Translations under genes and position numbers: made by a program
Assembly (NCBI GenBank): GCA_000310025.1
Contig: FN649742.1
Coordinates: forward strand, 156,241 to 220,240
Reading direction: 5' to 3'
DNA from: Ectocarpus siliculosus
Lineage: Eukaryota > Sar > Phaeophyceae > Ectocarpales > Ectocarpaceae
Length of the DNA stretch: 64,000 nt
Shown here: positions 12,101 through 23,364 of the stretch, one piece after another
Position numbering within the stretch: the stretch's first letter is position 1
Layout of the letters: the number at the start of each line of letters is the position of its first letter
The notes under the pieces: generated by a model
Seen by the model: only the letters and a program-made list of their open reading frames with translations
What the model was told of the DNA's origin: nothing
Database searches by the model: none

Positions 12101-15100
12101 TGATCTACTCGTCGGTTCTCGCCGACACTGTGGCGGAACACGAGCCAAACACGGAGGACCTGGGCCGCCTCGTGATGCTCAAATGGACGCTTGGGCTCAG
12201 CTCCCAGGAGGTGGCCTCGTGCCACCACAAGGTAGGTTTTATTTTTATTTTTAAGCTATCTTTCTTTCCTTTCTCTCCGGCCGTGTTGTCTTCGTGTTCG
12301 TGTCGCGGCGGATAGCTTTGTCTCTGACGTCACGTCTTGTTGTGTCGCAGAGGGCGTCTACGGTTCATTGAGCATCCGCTTCACGCGAAGAGAAAAACAG
12401 GCAGGTCACAAAATAGTGATCGATCAAGCGTGTATGCAGAGGAAGCAGGCGGTTCGTAATTTGTCGTCGTTGTCGCTCGGCAAGCGGAGTCGGTTCTACA
12501 TCAGGGAGCTAGGTAAGTACCACCAATACTTCGGGGAACACCCCGCGCAGGGCTTCACGGCGGCATGCCGTGACCTCATCCCGGTGTTCCTTGTTACGGC
12601 GCGGACACATAGGATGGTAGGTATGCATACGCTCTGCGCTGTCTCTGTGCCAGCTACCGTCTCGAGGTCTTGCGCCTCATCTTACCGCCGCCGCCGCCGG
12701 GCTATCGTTGTCGTCTCTCTCTCTCTCTCTCTCTCGCACACTGACAGGTTGTCGAGGATGCCGTGAGCTCGGTGGGCGCGCCGGTATCGATGGATAAGAT
12801 GCTCTACCTGTCGGAGCGCATGTTCTACCAGGAGGGCACAACGGACGAGGGGTACCTGGATGAGTGTGCGCGACTTCGGAGTCAGCTCGGGGGGATGTCG
12901 CAGGTGCTGTATAAGGACACGGCTCGTGAGCGGAACGTGTATCGCAGCAGAGCTAGATGCCGCACGTGCGTGCGGTGAACAACCGAACCGGGCAGGCTAT
13001 TGTGATTGTCAAGTCTACGCAGCGTCGCTGCTCCTGCTTCTGCTGCTGCTGCTTCTTTCTGCTGCTGCTGCTTCTTTCTGCTGCTGCTGTCACTGCTGCT
13101 TCTTTCTGCTGCTGCTGTCACTGCTGCTGCTGTCACTGCTGCTGCTGCTGCTGCTGCTGCTGTCACTCCTGGGTGATGTGCTTCTCCCCCGAACCTGCGT
13201 CTCGCGTGGCCTCTGTCTGTTGCGGGTGCAGGTGGACCTCCTTCGCAAGGTGACCCAGTACGCCGCGCCCTGCTACCAGGTGAACAGGACAGAATAGGAT
13301 AGACGAGAGTGTGCTCTAATACCCTCTGTGGTTCTAGATGACAGGGACTTCTGTTCGATAGCGCTGACGCGCGAGTTGTTGGCGTGCTTCAGAGGTATTG
13401 GACAAGCTTCCGGGCGGGGTTATGTATCACTGTTTCAAGCCGAGAGTTGTGCAAAGCAAAATGACTATGAACCCTTGCCAAATTTTTATATGAAGGCAGA
13501 GGCACCGCAGAGGGATCCCTTTCTGTGTGGCCGCGGATCAGAGCTCGTTAGCCGAGACCGTAGAGTAGGCGGAAACTGCGAGCCAAAATTGGTAATAGTA
13601 AATACGACGATAAAATCAGAACAGATCGTCGCGATCGTAGTCACGACCTGGTCCTACTGCCGCCACCTCGTTGTTCACATGCAACAGCTTGTCCGGTTGC
13701 ACGTCACAAGAGGAATGAGTGCTGATGCCGGCGGACTTGTCTTTGGACCCCTTTTCTCGGTGACCCTCGAAAACCAGTCAGTTTTAGAAGACGTGACATC
13801 GAGGCCGGAGAGTTTCTCCGGGGAGGTTCTGCTCCGAACCCGCAGGAGGCTCGGGGTTAGCGAGGTGGTGGCCGGGGGCATGCATCTGGACATCTACCAG
13901 TCAGCCATACAGGTAGCCGGCTTTATTTATGCTGGAGCTGCTGCCTGCTGTCTGTGGAGTCAGCGCCTATCGAATGGAGACGCCCACGTGTTTCGCGGCT
14001 GGTTATCGGCGGCGGTGGTTGTTTTGTTGTTTTGAGGGTGGTGTTGTTTTGGCCACCCGGTCGGGGGCAAGCCGCGTGTGCGATTGCCTCGAGCCCGCTC
14101 GCGGCATGTGCTCATGACTCATGTTGAGAGGGCGGCGACACTACGAACCTTTGTTAGTTTTTAAGAAGTTTTTCACGTGAAGTAGTAGGTGACATAATAT
14201 AGTCTTGTTGCTGCGTTTTTTGCCGCAGAGGCTGCTGGACACCAATGGGAGGCTTGACGACCGGGACCGGCTGTGGCTGAGTCGCTTGAGAGGCATCATG
14301 AGCGTGAGCCAGTTCGAGGGCGAACGAGCGCTGGAGTCGGTCACCGCGCCCGTCTACAGGTAATTTTTTAGGACACGAAAGACGAAAGGGATGGGAACAA
14401 AATTCGCCAAACAAGGTGGACGGTGAACATTGATACCTGCACCAGAGAAGTACACCACCTCGTGTCGCAGCGATTTTGTTTTTTTATGTCTTCAGGGCCG
14501 CGATGTCTTCGGTGCCCGGGTACCTGCTAGAACGCGCTTCGACATCAGTTCGCGTTGTTTATTTGGTCCGTTGTCCTCGGGTGGACAGTCCTGCGCTTTT
14601 GATTTATGACTTCTCCGAGTTCTTACCATGACGTTGTATTTAGCGGTTTGTGATTCCGCACACTTGTACGTTGCAATCCACCGTCAAATGTGTCTCACGA
14701 TATTGTGTTTCGTTGATATTATGTTTTGTTTGTGTGTTCCCGTGTGAACATTGCTGCTGTTATTTCACATTTCGCCGTGGGTTTTACGTCACACAGGGAG
14801 GCGATACAAGCGGCATTTGCCGAGGCCGTGGGGTTACAACGGGGCGAACCAGGCGTGGACGCCCTGAGAGCAAAGCTCCGGTCTAGGCAGGCGGACTTGC
14901 AGCTGACCATGGCGGCGGCCGACGCTGTCGTGAAGGAAACCATCCGGTAAGACAGACACGCCATCCTCCGCAAGAAAGTACGGGCGGATGTGCGGGTGTG
15001 CGACTGGTAGTTGAAGCCCGATTGCTCCACAACCGAGAGGCTGTCGTTGCGGAACGAATAGTTCATACAGTTTGAAGTTTGCATCTACTTTTTTGTGGCC

Positions 15101-18100
15101 AAGCGGAACACTTGGGTGTAACGGGAGTATGGTGACAACGGTGTACGGCAAGAGACCGTTCTAATGCAATCGAGCGGCGATCAAACATGCACAATTCATC
15201 CCATTGGCATGTCCCTAAACCGGATGCCCCCCCACCCCTCCTCCGCAACCCATCCTATCTGCGAACCCCCAGCAAGCTTGCCCTCCGGTCTTTGGAAGTG
15301 GCTTTGGTTGCCATGAGGAACGGCGGGGGCGGCGGCCCTGGAGGTTCCCCCGAGTCATACGTTCTGCGGTCGATGACGGAGGTTTTCCAGCTTAGAGAGG
15401 CGGTGTCGTTGCTCGTGCAGGTACGCACGGACCCCCAACAGATGCCCTGGGAAGTGGGGCGGTACGTAGAGACGCCGATCAAGTTGTGGGTGTCTGCTGA
15501 GGCTGCAACTGCGGGTCGGTAGACTAGGGTGGTGTCTGGCGTGTGGTGTTGTGTGTGGGACGGGCGCTGGAGTAGGTGTGGGCGCACTGCGTGTTGGTGT
15601 GTGGGGTGGTCAAGCTCGGTGTCCGACTACTGTATGTCATGTGCGGTAGAGAGAGGTTGCGCCAACCGGAAGAGTGCGTTACACAGAAAGACGTCGCTAT
15701 GTACGGTGGTGCGTGTGTGGCGGCCTTTTGAATCTGCGTTTTACAAACAGAATATACCGATTGCTGTCTGCTGCTAAGTCGTTCTTGGGGCGTGTGCCGA
15801 TGCGGGGGGCGATGTATACTGCGCATTTTGCACTCTGATGGGACTTCCCATCTCCCGGATTGGTTGCGACCCATGTTCTTGCACAAGTTCTCCCAGATGC
15901 GGTGCTGAGTGCTGTTGCGGTTCGCTGCTAGTTTCAGCCGTTTCAGCGTCTACGCTGTCTGGCGCACCGATTGGCTGCTGTGTTCTCTCCTCGTCACGCC
16001 CGCTCACGCGTGATGTCGTTTGTCGTGGCGTCCACCTCCGCCTGGTGGACCACAACCCTTAGACGACCTAGACCTTCCAACTCAAAAGTGCTCTCGCACC
16101 CTTACCCTTATCCTTGTCCTTTGCGCTTGTGTTGTGATCTGAAGCAGAACACTCCCGACGCTGACTGCTCCCGCTACTTCACCGGGGTTCTGGTCGGTTC
16201 GCCCTCCCTCCGACTGGCAGAGTCCGAGAAACGAGCGATATTTCGTATACAGCTCGAACACGCGCTGGAAGACGCGCATCTCGACGAGGACGATAAGGTA
16301 CTGCGGGCCAATATGTAACTGCTGCTGTTGGAAACTAGACTATCCTTTGACGGCGTTTGTCTCGAAGAAGCAAGGACGGACTGCTGTCTCCTATATGCGG
16401 ATGGTGATGTGTTCGGACTGGTTCCGTAACGCCACAGATAGAGAGGGGAGTCTTCTAAGCGGTATTGTGGTCGGGCTTGTGCCATAGAGCTGACAACAGG
16501 TTGAAGCATCCGTCGTAACGGTGTGTGCTGTTTTCGTGGTGCGCCTCCGCTTTTGGCCGTGCCGCCATGTGTCGGTACGATGGCCTTGCCTGTTCACCTC
16601 ACCCCCCCCCCTCCCCAGTTAAGGAGGAGATGTGTGCAGGTACCGCGCCAAGCGCCATAGGTATCGATCGCCATGGTTCGTTGGAAGAACTCCCGTTGCC
16701 TTGGAAAGGGAAGTTGACCTTGATCCAAGCCGCCGACTGTGCCCTTACTGACCACGCGGCTTTCGCCCTCAAGTATATGCGGTTCGGCGTGGTAGCCGCA
16801 AGCATGGCAGCAACGCGCTGTGTTGACAAAAAATATCGTCACATGCGCTTGGTTTGTCTCTCCGTTTTCGTCGTGTGGCAGGGTACGTTGGCGGAGCTGG
16901 GTAGCATGCTTCAGCTCGCCGAGGCCGACGTTCGCCAGATCCATGTCTCTGTCGTGAACCCCTTGCTGTCCAGGAGGCTCGCGGAGACGATAGAGCGCAA
17001 GGATTTCACGGCTCAGGTTCGGAGGTTTCCCTTTGTGTTTTGTTGGGGCATCGTTTTTGCTTCCGACGCCTAGGGCGGTTGGCGCAACTAGAGGTTGGCA
17101 GGCTTGTGTCTTCGTGGTGCTATCCTGGCAAGAGATATTAATCGCCCATCTACAGCTGGAACGTGTTTGTTTTTAGAGCTACACACGCGTAGTTTGGCTT
17201 TCTTATTGACAGTGCGTTTGTCGCCTGACAGTTTTGTTTGTGGTAAAATGACGGGATAGCTCGCCAGGTATCAATGTAGGTCACGTTGTTTTCGCGGGCG
17301 CTATTTTGGCCTGAGTGTTGTTTGCACGCCATTTTCACAGGACGTCGCCAAGCTGCAGCAAGACCTCACTGTGCCTGCTGACACCTTCCTCGACACCTGC
17401 ATGGAGGTGAGTTAAATCGTTAAATACCACCGCAGCTCGAAGGGGCCGTGGTGGTTGGACACGTGCGTAAAAGGCATAAAAATCCTCCTGCGACGCTACA
17501 GCAGCTGCGACGTTACCGCAACAGCGGTGGACGACCCGCGCACCACAAAGGTTGTGCTGTACCCCCTGGGGGGGTGTAGACTGCTGGGCCGATTGACTAT
17601 AGTACACACAGCCCGAAGAAGCCAAAACAAGGTCGAGCATAATCTAACCTGCAACCTTCCCGCCTGGGGTGGTTCCAACGCTGCCCACCCACTTATCATC
17701 GTCTCAGGCGTACCACGCGAAGCTGACCAACCTACTGGAGGAAGGCGAGAAAAGCCGCGGCCCACCTGTATCGGGGGTGATCTCCGACATCTCCGACACC
17801 GACAAGGCCGCCCTGGACTCTGCTGCCGAGGCCTTGGGCCTTTCCAAGGAACAGGTGCTCTACTTAGCAACGCCAGCCAGTTTTTTTTTTTGTTCCTGGT
17901 ACTGTATGGTGAAAGACGGCTGGTCTCGTGTTGCAAGATTCCGTGCGCTGCTGAGTTTACCGCTGCGGAGCTTCGGAGTCTTTTGGGGCGCGTGAAAGCC
18001 TCCGCACAGCCCATGTTTCTTGGCGGTGGTAGTGGTGGTAGCTGGATCCGCGTCTCTCTCCCCGCCTGCAACCCCCAGGTGATCGCCTCCTTCTCTTTTA

Positions 18101-21100
18101 GCCGAACGGTGTTCTTATCTCCGCTCCTCAACCCACGTGCGCTCGCTGCAGCTGTACACGATCCACGACATCACGTGCGGGCCGGTCTTGAAGGCCGCCG
18201 CTCTGGAGCTGTTGACGGCAGTGGCGGAGGCCGAGGTGGACGAGGGAGATGGACAGCAGCCGGAGACTGTAGCCATGGCGCTTAAGACGTCAAGGTGGGG
18301 AGGGGGGGGGTGTACTCATAGTCGTGCATGCCGTAGTCGTTAGACCATTGACCTCGCATCCCTACAAAGCCGGGACGGAGCACGCCGGGTTCTCACCGGA
18401 CCAGGCTCTCACATCACCAAGCGCGAAGCGCCGTGAGGTATTTGGCGAGTCGCATGAAGGGTGAGCTGCATCCTGCTAAGGGTGTTCGGCATCTTGTGCT
18501 TACTTCCTTGCGTACGGATGACAGCTACGTATGACTTGATTTATTTTCTGGTGCTTTCACTTCCAGAGACAGTTGTAAGCACTGTGTAACTGCCTCGAGG
18601 ATGCTTCACCATTTTATCACAGCGTGGTGCGATCATCCCCCTTGCGCGGAGTGAGGGTTCTCCACCCCGCACAACATGATCTACTCGACCACCATTATGG
18701 TTACCGCCAAAAAAAAAACGAGGTAAAAAAAGAAAAAACGGTAACCTGGTTGCCAAGTTCACAGAGTGAATTGGCTTGTTTTACAACGTCGTTGCCAAGC
18801 GACGAAAACCCAATCCCGATGGCAAACACCGGGGGGGGCAGCTTTTTTTACAACGTCATTGCCAAGCGACGAAAATCCAACCCCGATGGCAAACAACGAG
18901 GGGGGGGAAAGGGGCGTACTCTTAGAAAGGGGGCGTACTCTTATGTTTTGCATGCCTTAGCGGTTAGACCATTGACCACGCGTCCTCGAGAGGACGGAGC
19001 ATTGTTCCCACAGGACCGATCACCGATGGCCAATCGTTCCTTCCTACTTTGCCAAAGGTGGCTCAAAAATGTCTTCTCTAGTCTGTCTATCCTAACGATG
19101 TCCCTTTCCGCCTTTTCAAACCACTTCCTACTCCCCAGTACAGCTACCGTCCTCTCCTCTCTATTCCATGCTTCAAACATCTCCCTGTACCCCCCTTCTA
19201 TTTTTGCCAGCTCAGTCATGTACACTTCCCTCTCCTCTTCGTACAACTGACATTCCGCGACTACATGAACACGGTCTTCGCATTCGAAGCCGCAATCACA
19301 TTTGAACTTGTCGTCTTCGTCGTCTACCGTCCTATGTCTTCGTCGACGTTCTCGAAGGGGGGGAGAGGGGGGAGGAGAAATACGGCTAGATGGTCTCTGT
19401 CTCCCTTGGCAAGCATGGGGTGCTTAGAGCTCATTTGGTTCTATATATCGTCCACCCACCTCTTCCGTGGGAAGTAGCGGGTCGGATTCTGGAGTACCGA
19501 GAGTAACTAGAAGATTGGAATGCTAGAGGGTCTGAGAAAAAATTATCGCGATTGTCTCTTACTCTTTCATACCGGATAGTCTGATTTCGTGTGCTACGCT
19601 TGCGCAACTTTTTTGTCAAGGGACCGGCTCGGCATGTCCAAAGACGGAGCCCGCGCTGCCTTCGTGGGAGCTTTCTTCGAAGTGGTGGCACCAAACATCC
19701 AGGAGGTCTCCGTCGCCATTGAGGTAGAGCCATCTCTGAGAAACTGCCGTTTGTTGATCAATGACGAATGGTGTCCAGGAAGTCCAGTGGACACACCTGG
19801 ACTCACAATCGAAGCTTGCCCCGACCTCAGCCTGCATGCAAACTGGTGACAAAGCACACGTTCTACACCCCCCCTCCGTCCCCGCCCCCCCCCCCCCCCG
19901 ACCTCAGCCTGCATGCAGACCAGTGTACAATCCCACTTGGCTACCCCCCTCCCCCGCCCTTCCTCACATGCACGTACGTACCCTATGTAGGCGCTGAAGG
20001 ATGCCCGAAAGGGCATGCCAAAGGCGATGCCAGCTACCGCCTTCTCGTCTGCAAGTCCTCTGCTGGTCAACAGCGGTGGTGGTGCCATGGACGACGTGAC
20101 CACACCCGCGCTCGCTGACTGTGATGGAAGTGCGGTCGGTGAGCAATCGGTCGCAGCTGTCGCCAAACCGCGCAACGGAGAAGGACTGGGTCATGCCGAG
20201 GAGCTGGGCATGAGGGCTGACGAGATAATGGGACGAGTCCTGAGGCTAGCTTCCTTGTGTGAGAGGGCAGGGGCATCGAAGGAACTGGAGGTACAGCAGT
20301 GTTAGCTTGGAGACGCATTCGGGTAGCTCGTCGACGGCAAAGCTCTCGCTATAACACTTGCACCGGTGGATAGTTTGTAGCTTTGCCGCCAAAGATGCGC
20401 AAGAGAAGAGCAGCGAGTGCAGCACCAGCTTAAGCACTAGACAGAGACAGACAGGCCGAACGGTACACAGAGAATAGCCGAATATACCCTAATAGTTGAA
20501 GTGATTTTGGCCTGCGGTGCTCAGGGAGAACCCCGCCAGAGCAAACACGACACCATAGACCGCCCAATGTTACTCCAACTCCAAGATTAAACATATGCCG
20601 GCCTGTGAGAGGCCGAGAGAAACCGATTTGCTGCGATTTGAGAAACGAGACAAATGTGCGTAAAAGTTTTGTTGTTTCAAGTGTTTGTTTTTCCTTCCTT
20701 CCTCGTACAAAAAGGTGGTGCTCCGCGCGTCCACCACTGGGCGGTCGGACCCCCTGTACTCGGAGGGCGTTGGCCAGGCGGTGGGATCGAAGCCCGCACT
20801 GTCAGTGTACACCTTCTTTCTGGAGGAGGCCTTTTCCCCTCGTCGCGACAGGTGAACGACCCTTAACCTTACTCTTTTGTCGCAACAAAACAACAGCAGT
20901 AACCCCTGTATATGGCCGCACAAACACGGCCGGTCTCTCCGTGTAAAAAATCCGGCAAAATGGCGTTCTCATGCTCTACATGGTGCCGGGTGCCCGGTAT
21001 AGGTTCGGCCAGACCCCTTGGCACTAGGCGCGTGACCTTGTGCGGGGACCGTTGCTGTACCCAAAACTTCCTTTCGCCCGCCTACTAATAACAGCTTGCC

Positions 21101-23175
21101 TAATCCCGTTGCTATGTCCGGCGCTCGAGATTAACCCTGGCTCGAACCACGAAGACCGAGGTGAACGAAGAGCAATGCTCGGTTGCTTTCGCCGCCCTCT
21201 GTATTCCTTGACGGAGAAAATAACGTATAAGTGCGCCCCGCCCCTTGATGCGGGTGGCTTGTCGATCATCCAAGCACTCCTCGTCGAACACTAATGTATC
21301 CCTCCCCCCCACCCCCCCAACGATTCATTCCCTTCCCCCGGTTACGCGACCGGAAATGTTTAGCTTGGCCACCGACGACCCGGTGCTGCAGAAGCGAGAC
21401 TCTCTAGCACTAGCGCTCGGACTTAGCAAGGCGAGGACCATAGATGTTCACAGAGGGGTTTCGTCTCGCCTCTACCTCGACTTCTTGCACGGGAAGCTGG
21501 AGAGGAAGTGGGCGCTGGGCGCCGTCGATACCGCGTCTCTCAAGGTGACACTATAACTCGTTGCCTCGTTTTTTTTTCTTTCTGGCAGTTGCTTGCGTTC
21601 ACGCTCTGTCCTGGTTTAGGTTCCACGAATGCGCCCCCCCCCCCCTCTAACAAAAAAAAACAAAGATAAAAAGAGGGTCAAGATGTGTACAGAATATTGG
21701 AAGAAGGAATAGGATCCAAGGAGTACCTACATGGACCAATGGATACCGGGACAAAGCTGAAGATCAAATTCAGGACCGGGGACATTGGCCTTCAAGAACG
21801 TAGACGAAGAGTTCGGGAGGTAGACGATGGAGACGACAAGTTCAAATGTGATTGCGGCTCTGAGCGAATACCGGGTCCATGTCGTTGCTGAATGTCCGTT
21901 GTACAAGAGGAAGAGGGAAATGTACATGACTGAGCTGGGAAAAGTTGAAGGAAGATACAAGGATATTGTTTTAGGTATGGAAGAGCCAGGAGAAGACGGT
22001 AGCTGTACTGGGACATACGAAGTGAGTTGAAAAGGCGGGGAGTGATATCGATCGGATCGATAGCCTAGGGAAGACATTTTTGAGCCACCTTTGGCACAGT
22101 AGGAAGGAGCGATTGGCCATCGGTGATCGGTGCTGTGGGAACAACGCTCCGTCCTCTCGAGGACGTGTGGTCAATGGTCTACCTCTAAACATTAGAGTAC
22201 GCCCCCCCCCTTCCTTCTTGCAACCGGCCATCAGGCGATAGAAGAGGTGCTGGGCATGACGGGGGTAGTGTGCGAGGAGCTGATGGCCAGAGGTACAAAG
22301 TCGTTCGTGCGGCGGAGGGTGGAAGAAGAACGAGACCCAGCGGTAGCCAGGGCGATGCTCGAGGTGTGTTAACTTTACCTCGTCCGCAGGTGGCGGCGCA
22401 CGTCGTCCTCTCTATTTAGGAGCACAGGCCAGTCCTTTCAGTAGTGGTCCGTTCCTGTATAAGGCCACATAAACAAGGCCGTTCGCCTTGCATAAGGCCA
22501 TTTTTTTGTTGCGCGTGACACGGATGAGATCTTCAACTGGTTTCCTACCAGGAGTAGCGCTGGTTTACCGCCGGCCAATCCCTTGCCACTATGCGGCCTT
22601 GTACAGGGGCCATTACAGTGATATTTGTTTCATTACTTATGCCTGCACCGTCAGTTCGAGGGCACCCTTTGCATACTACATGCGCTGTGCCCGCTGTGTT
22701 TTTCAAGGGTTATGCATACCAGCGAGATAAGCGGTTGCTGCTACCCAAGCCCCCCGGTCGTCTTGCGTGCAAACACTCCCGCTCACGATGCCGATGCCCC
22801 TCTCCGCCTTGTTGTTGGTTGCGGCGATGCTGCTTGTGTGCGCCGACCTTGTTCATGCCGTCGTTGTTGCTGCTGCAGCACGCACGGTCATCTCTGGGCC
22901 TTGCGGGCGAGGCAGTGAGCGACCTCTACGCGAGGCTTCCAGATTCCCCGGAAGTGCCAGTAACCGACCGATCAGAAGACAACAACATTGCTGTCTTGAG
23001 TAGCGGCAGCAGCAGCAGCAGCAGCAGCGGCAGGACAACAGATGGCCGAGCGGGCGGCGACGCGGACGGCGAGGGGAGGGGGGGGGGGACTACGGGCGGG
23101 GACGGCGTGCTAGCCACCCCTCCCTCCGCGTTCACGGCCGCCGCCCCGGCTGCGTACCACGCTACTTCTAATTGA
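9110..23175 (+). CDS. TIC110: TIC110-like plastid inner-envelope protein, about 20 exons
   Basis: TIC110 is a scaffold of the chloroplast inner-envelope protein-import machinery. Exon 1 (9110-9239) encodes a signal peptide (MIKRATTVLVLSLVCCSG) and a basic Thr-rich stretch. An exon ending at 11703 has a hydrophobic stretch (GMVPLATAIGLS..., AAGGAVLAIAANVL) like the N-terminal membrane region of TIC110. The remainder repeats the family's helical pattern: a length of helix, a turn with LGLS or LGVS, then a helix. Exons with consistent phase include 12040-12231, 12748-12903, 13232-13279, 14229-14359, 14797-14946, 15273-15420, 16148-16297, 16882-17016, 17341-17406, 17708-17854, 18152-18294, 19621-~19723, 19991-20290, 20715-20851, 21364-21544, 22235-22363 and 22879-23175. 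Blocks such as GTLAELGSMLQLAEADVRQI resemble plant TIC110. Exons between 9240 and 11450, and around 12350-12620 and 13330-13912, are not fully resolved. Identity rests on pattern and remembered family sequence, so a different helical envelope protein is possible. Confidence 0.72.
10022..10206 (+). repeat. 185-bp dispersed repeat, copy 1
   Basis: It shares about 80% identity by eye with 48849-49033, from CACCGATTTTCAAAG to GCCATCT. Shared blocks include GCTCCACAACCAAGCTGA and CACCCCCTTGGT. It is preceded by poly-C. It has no coding potential and the class is unknown. Confidence 0.8.
13020..13166. repeat. CTG-rich compound microsatellite
   Basis: The motif (CTG)n interrupted by CTTCTTT and TCA recurs as a higher-order unit of about 24-30 bp over about 145 bp. 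It lies in an intron of the TIC110-like gene between exons 12748-12903 and 13232-13279. Confidence 0.85.
18311..18900 (+). mobile_element. SINE-like element copy B, in a TIC110-like intron
   Basis: It starts TGTACTCATAGTCGTGCATG right after a poly-G run and ends at GATGGCAAACAACGAG followed by poly-G. It contains two units of the internal ~60-bp repeat (about 18775-18900). It begins 16 bp after the exon ending at 18294, and the LINE copy at 18913 follows immediately. Confidence 0.87.
18913..19360 (-). mobile_element. 5'-truncated LINE copy (C-terminus and 3' end), in a TIC110-like intron
   Basis: The minus strand encodes a non-LTR retrotransposon C-terminus: a zinc-knuckle-like CDCGFECEDRVHVVAEC, then YEEEREVYMTELAKIE and FLSHLWQSRKERLAIGD. 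It ends with the same 3' tail as the SINE-like family (GGTCAATGGTCTAAC...GCATGC...GAGTACGCCCC). The reverse transcriptase is missing. The frame is open for about 100 residues. The tail GGGGCGTACTCTTA occurs twice at 18913-18935. Confidence 0.8.
21680..22211 (+). mobile_element. 5'-truncated LINE copy, opposite orientation, in a TIC110-like intron
   Basis: The plus strand carries the same LINE C-terminus: KFRTGDIGLQERRRR, DDKFKCDCG, YKRKREMYMTELGKVE, then SHLWHSRKERLAIGD and the shared 3' tail ending in poly-C. Small deletions shift the frame within the zinc-knuckle region and near 22000, so it is dead. It extends further 5' than the copy at 18913-19360 and lies in the opposite orientation 2.3 kb away. 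Confidence 0.8.
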
Positions 23176-23216
23176 CGGTGTTGGCCTGAGTCTGACGCAT
23201 CGCGGCGGGGGTCTTG

Positions 23217-23246
23217 CGGAGGAGGAGGAGGAGGAGGAGGAGGCGG
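23217..23246. repeat. (GGA)n microsatellite
   Basis: About nine GGA units lie in the 189-bp interval between the TIC110-like stop codon (23175) and the first ATG of the helical-repeat open frame (23365). Confidence 0.85.
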
Positions 23247-23364
23247 CGAAGCCTACGCGTCGCCGCCCATATCCCCTGTTCCGTCCCTGACGCCCCAAGG
23301 GTTTCAAGCGGGTGGAGGGGAACGGCGGCGGCAGCAGCCGCTCCGCACGCAACAGCAGCCGCGC

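Noticed and set aside
18311-18420. tRNA-like head in the SINE-like element (CCGTAGTCGTTAGACC as A box, GCCGGGTTCTCACCGG as B box)
   Set aside because: The two boxes are suggestive, but they read in the orientation opposite to the shared LINE 3' tail and no cloverleaf can be drawn. I did not call a tRNA gene or a tRNA-derived SINE.
18775-18900. Resemblance of GTTTTACAACGTCGTTGCC...GAAAACCC to the lacZ-alpha region of cloning vectors
   Set aside because: The match breaks after about 16 bases, the unit is present in all four long SINE-like copies with element-specific flanks, and no other vector sequence is visible.
18766-19250. Long plus-strand frames across the SINE-like/LINE junction
   Set aside because: They are antisense to the LINE coding frame or composed of repeat sequence, with no independent conservation.
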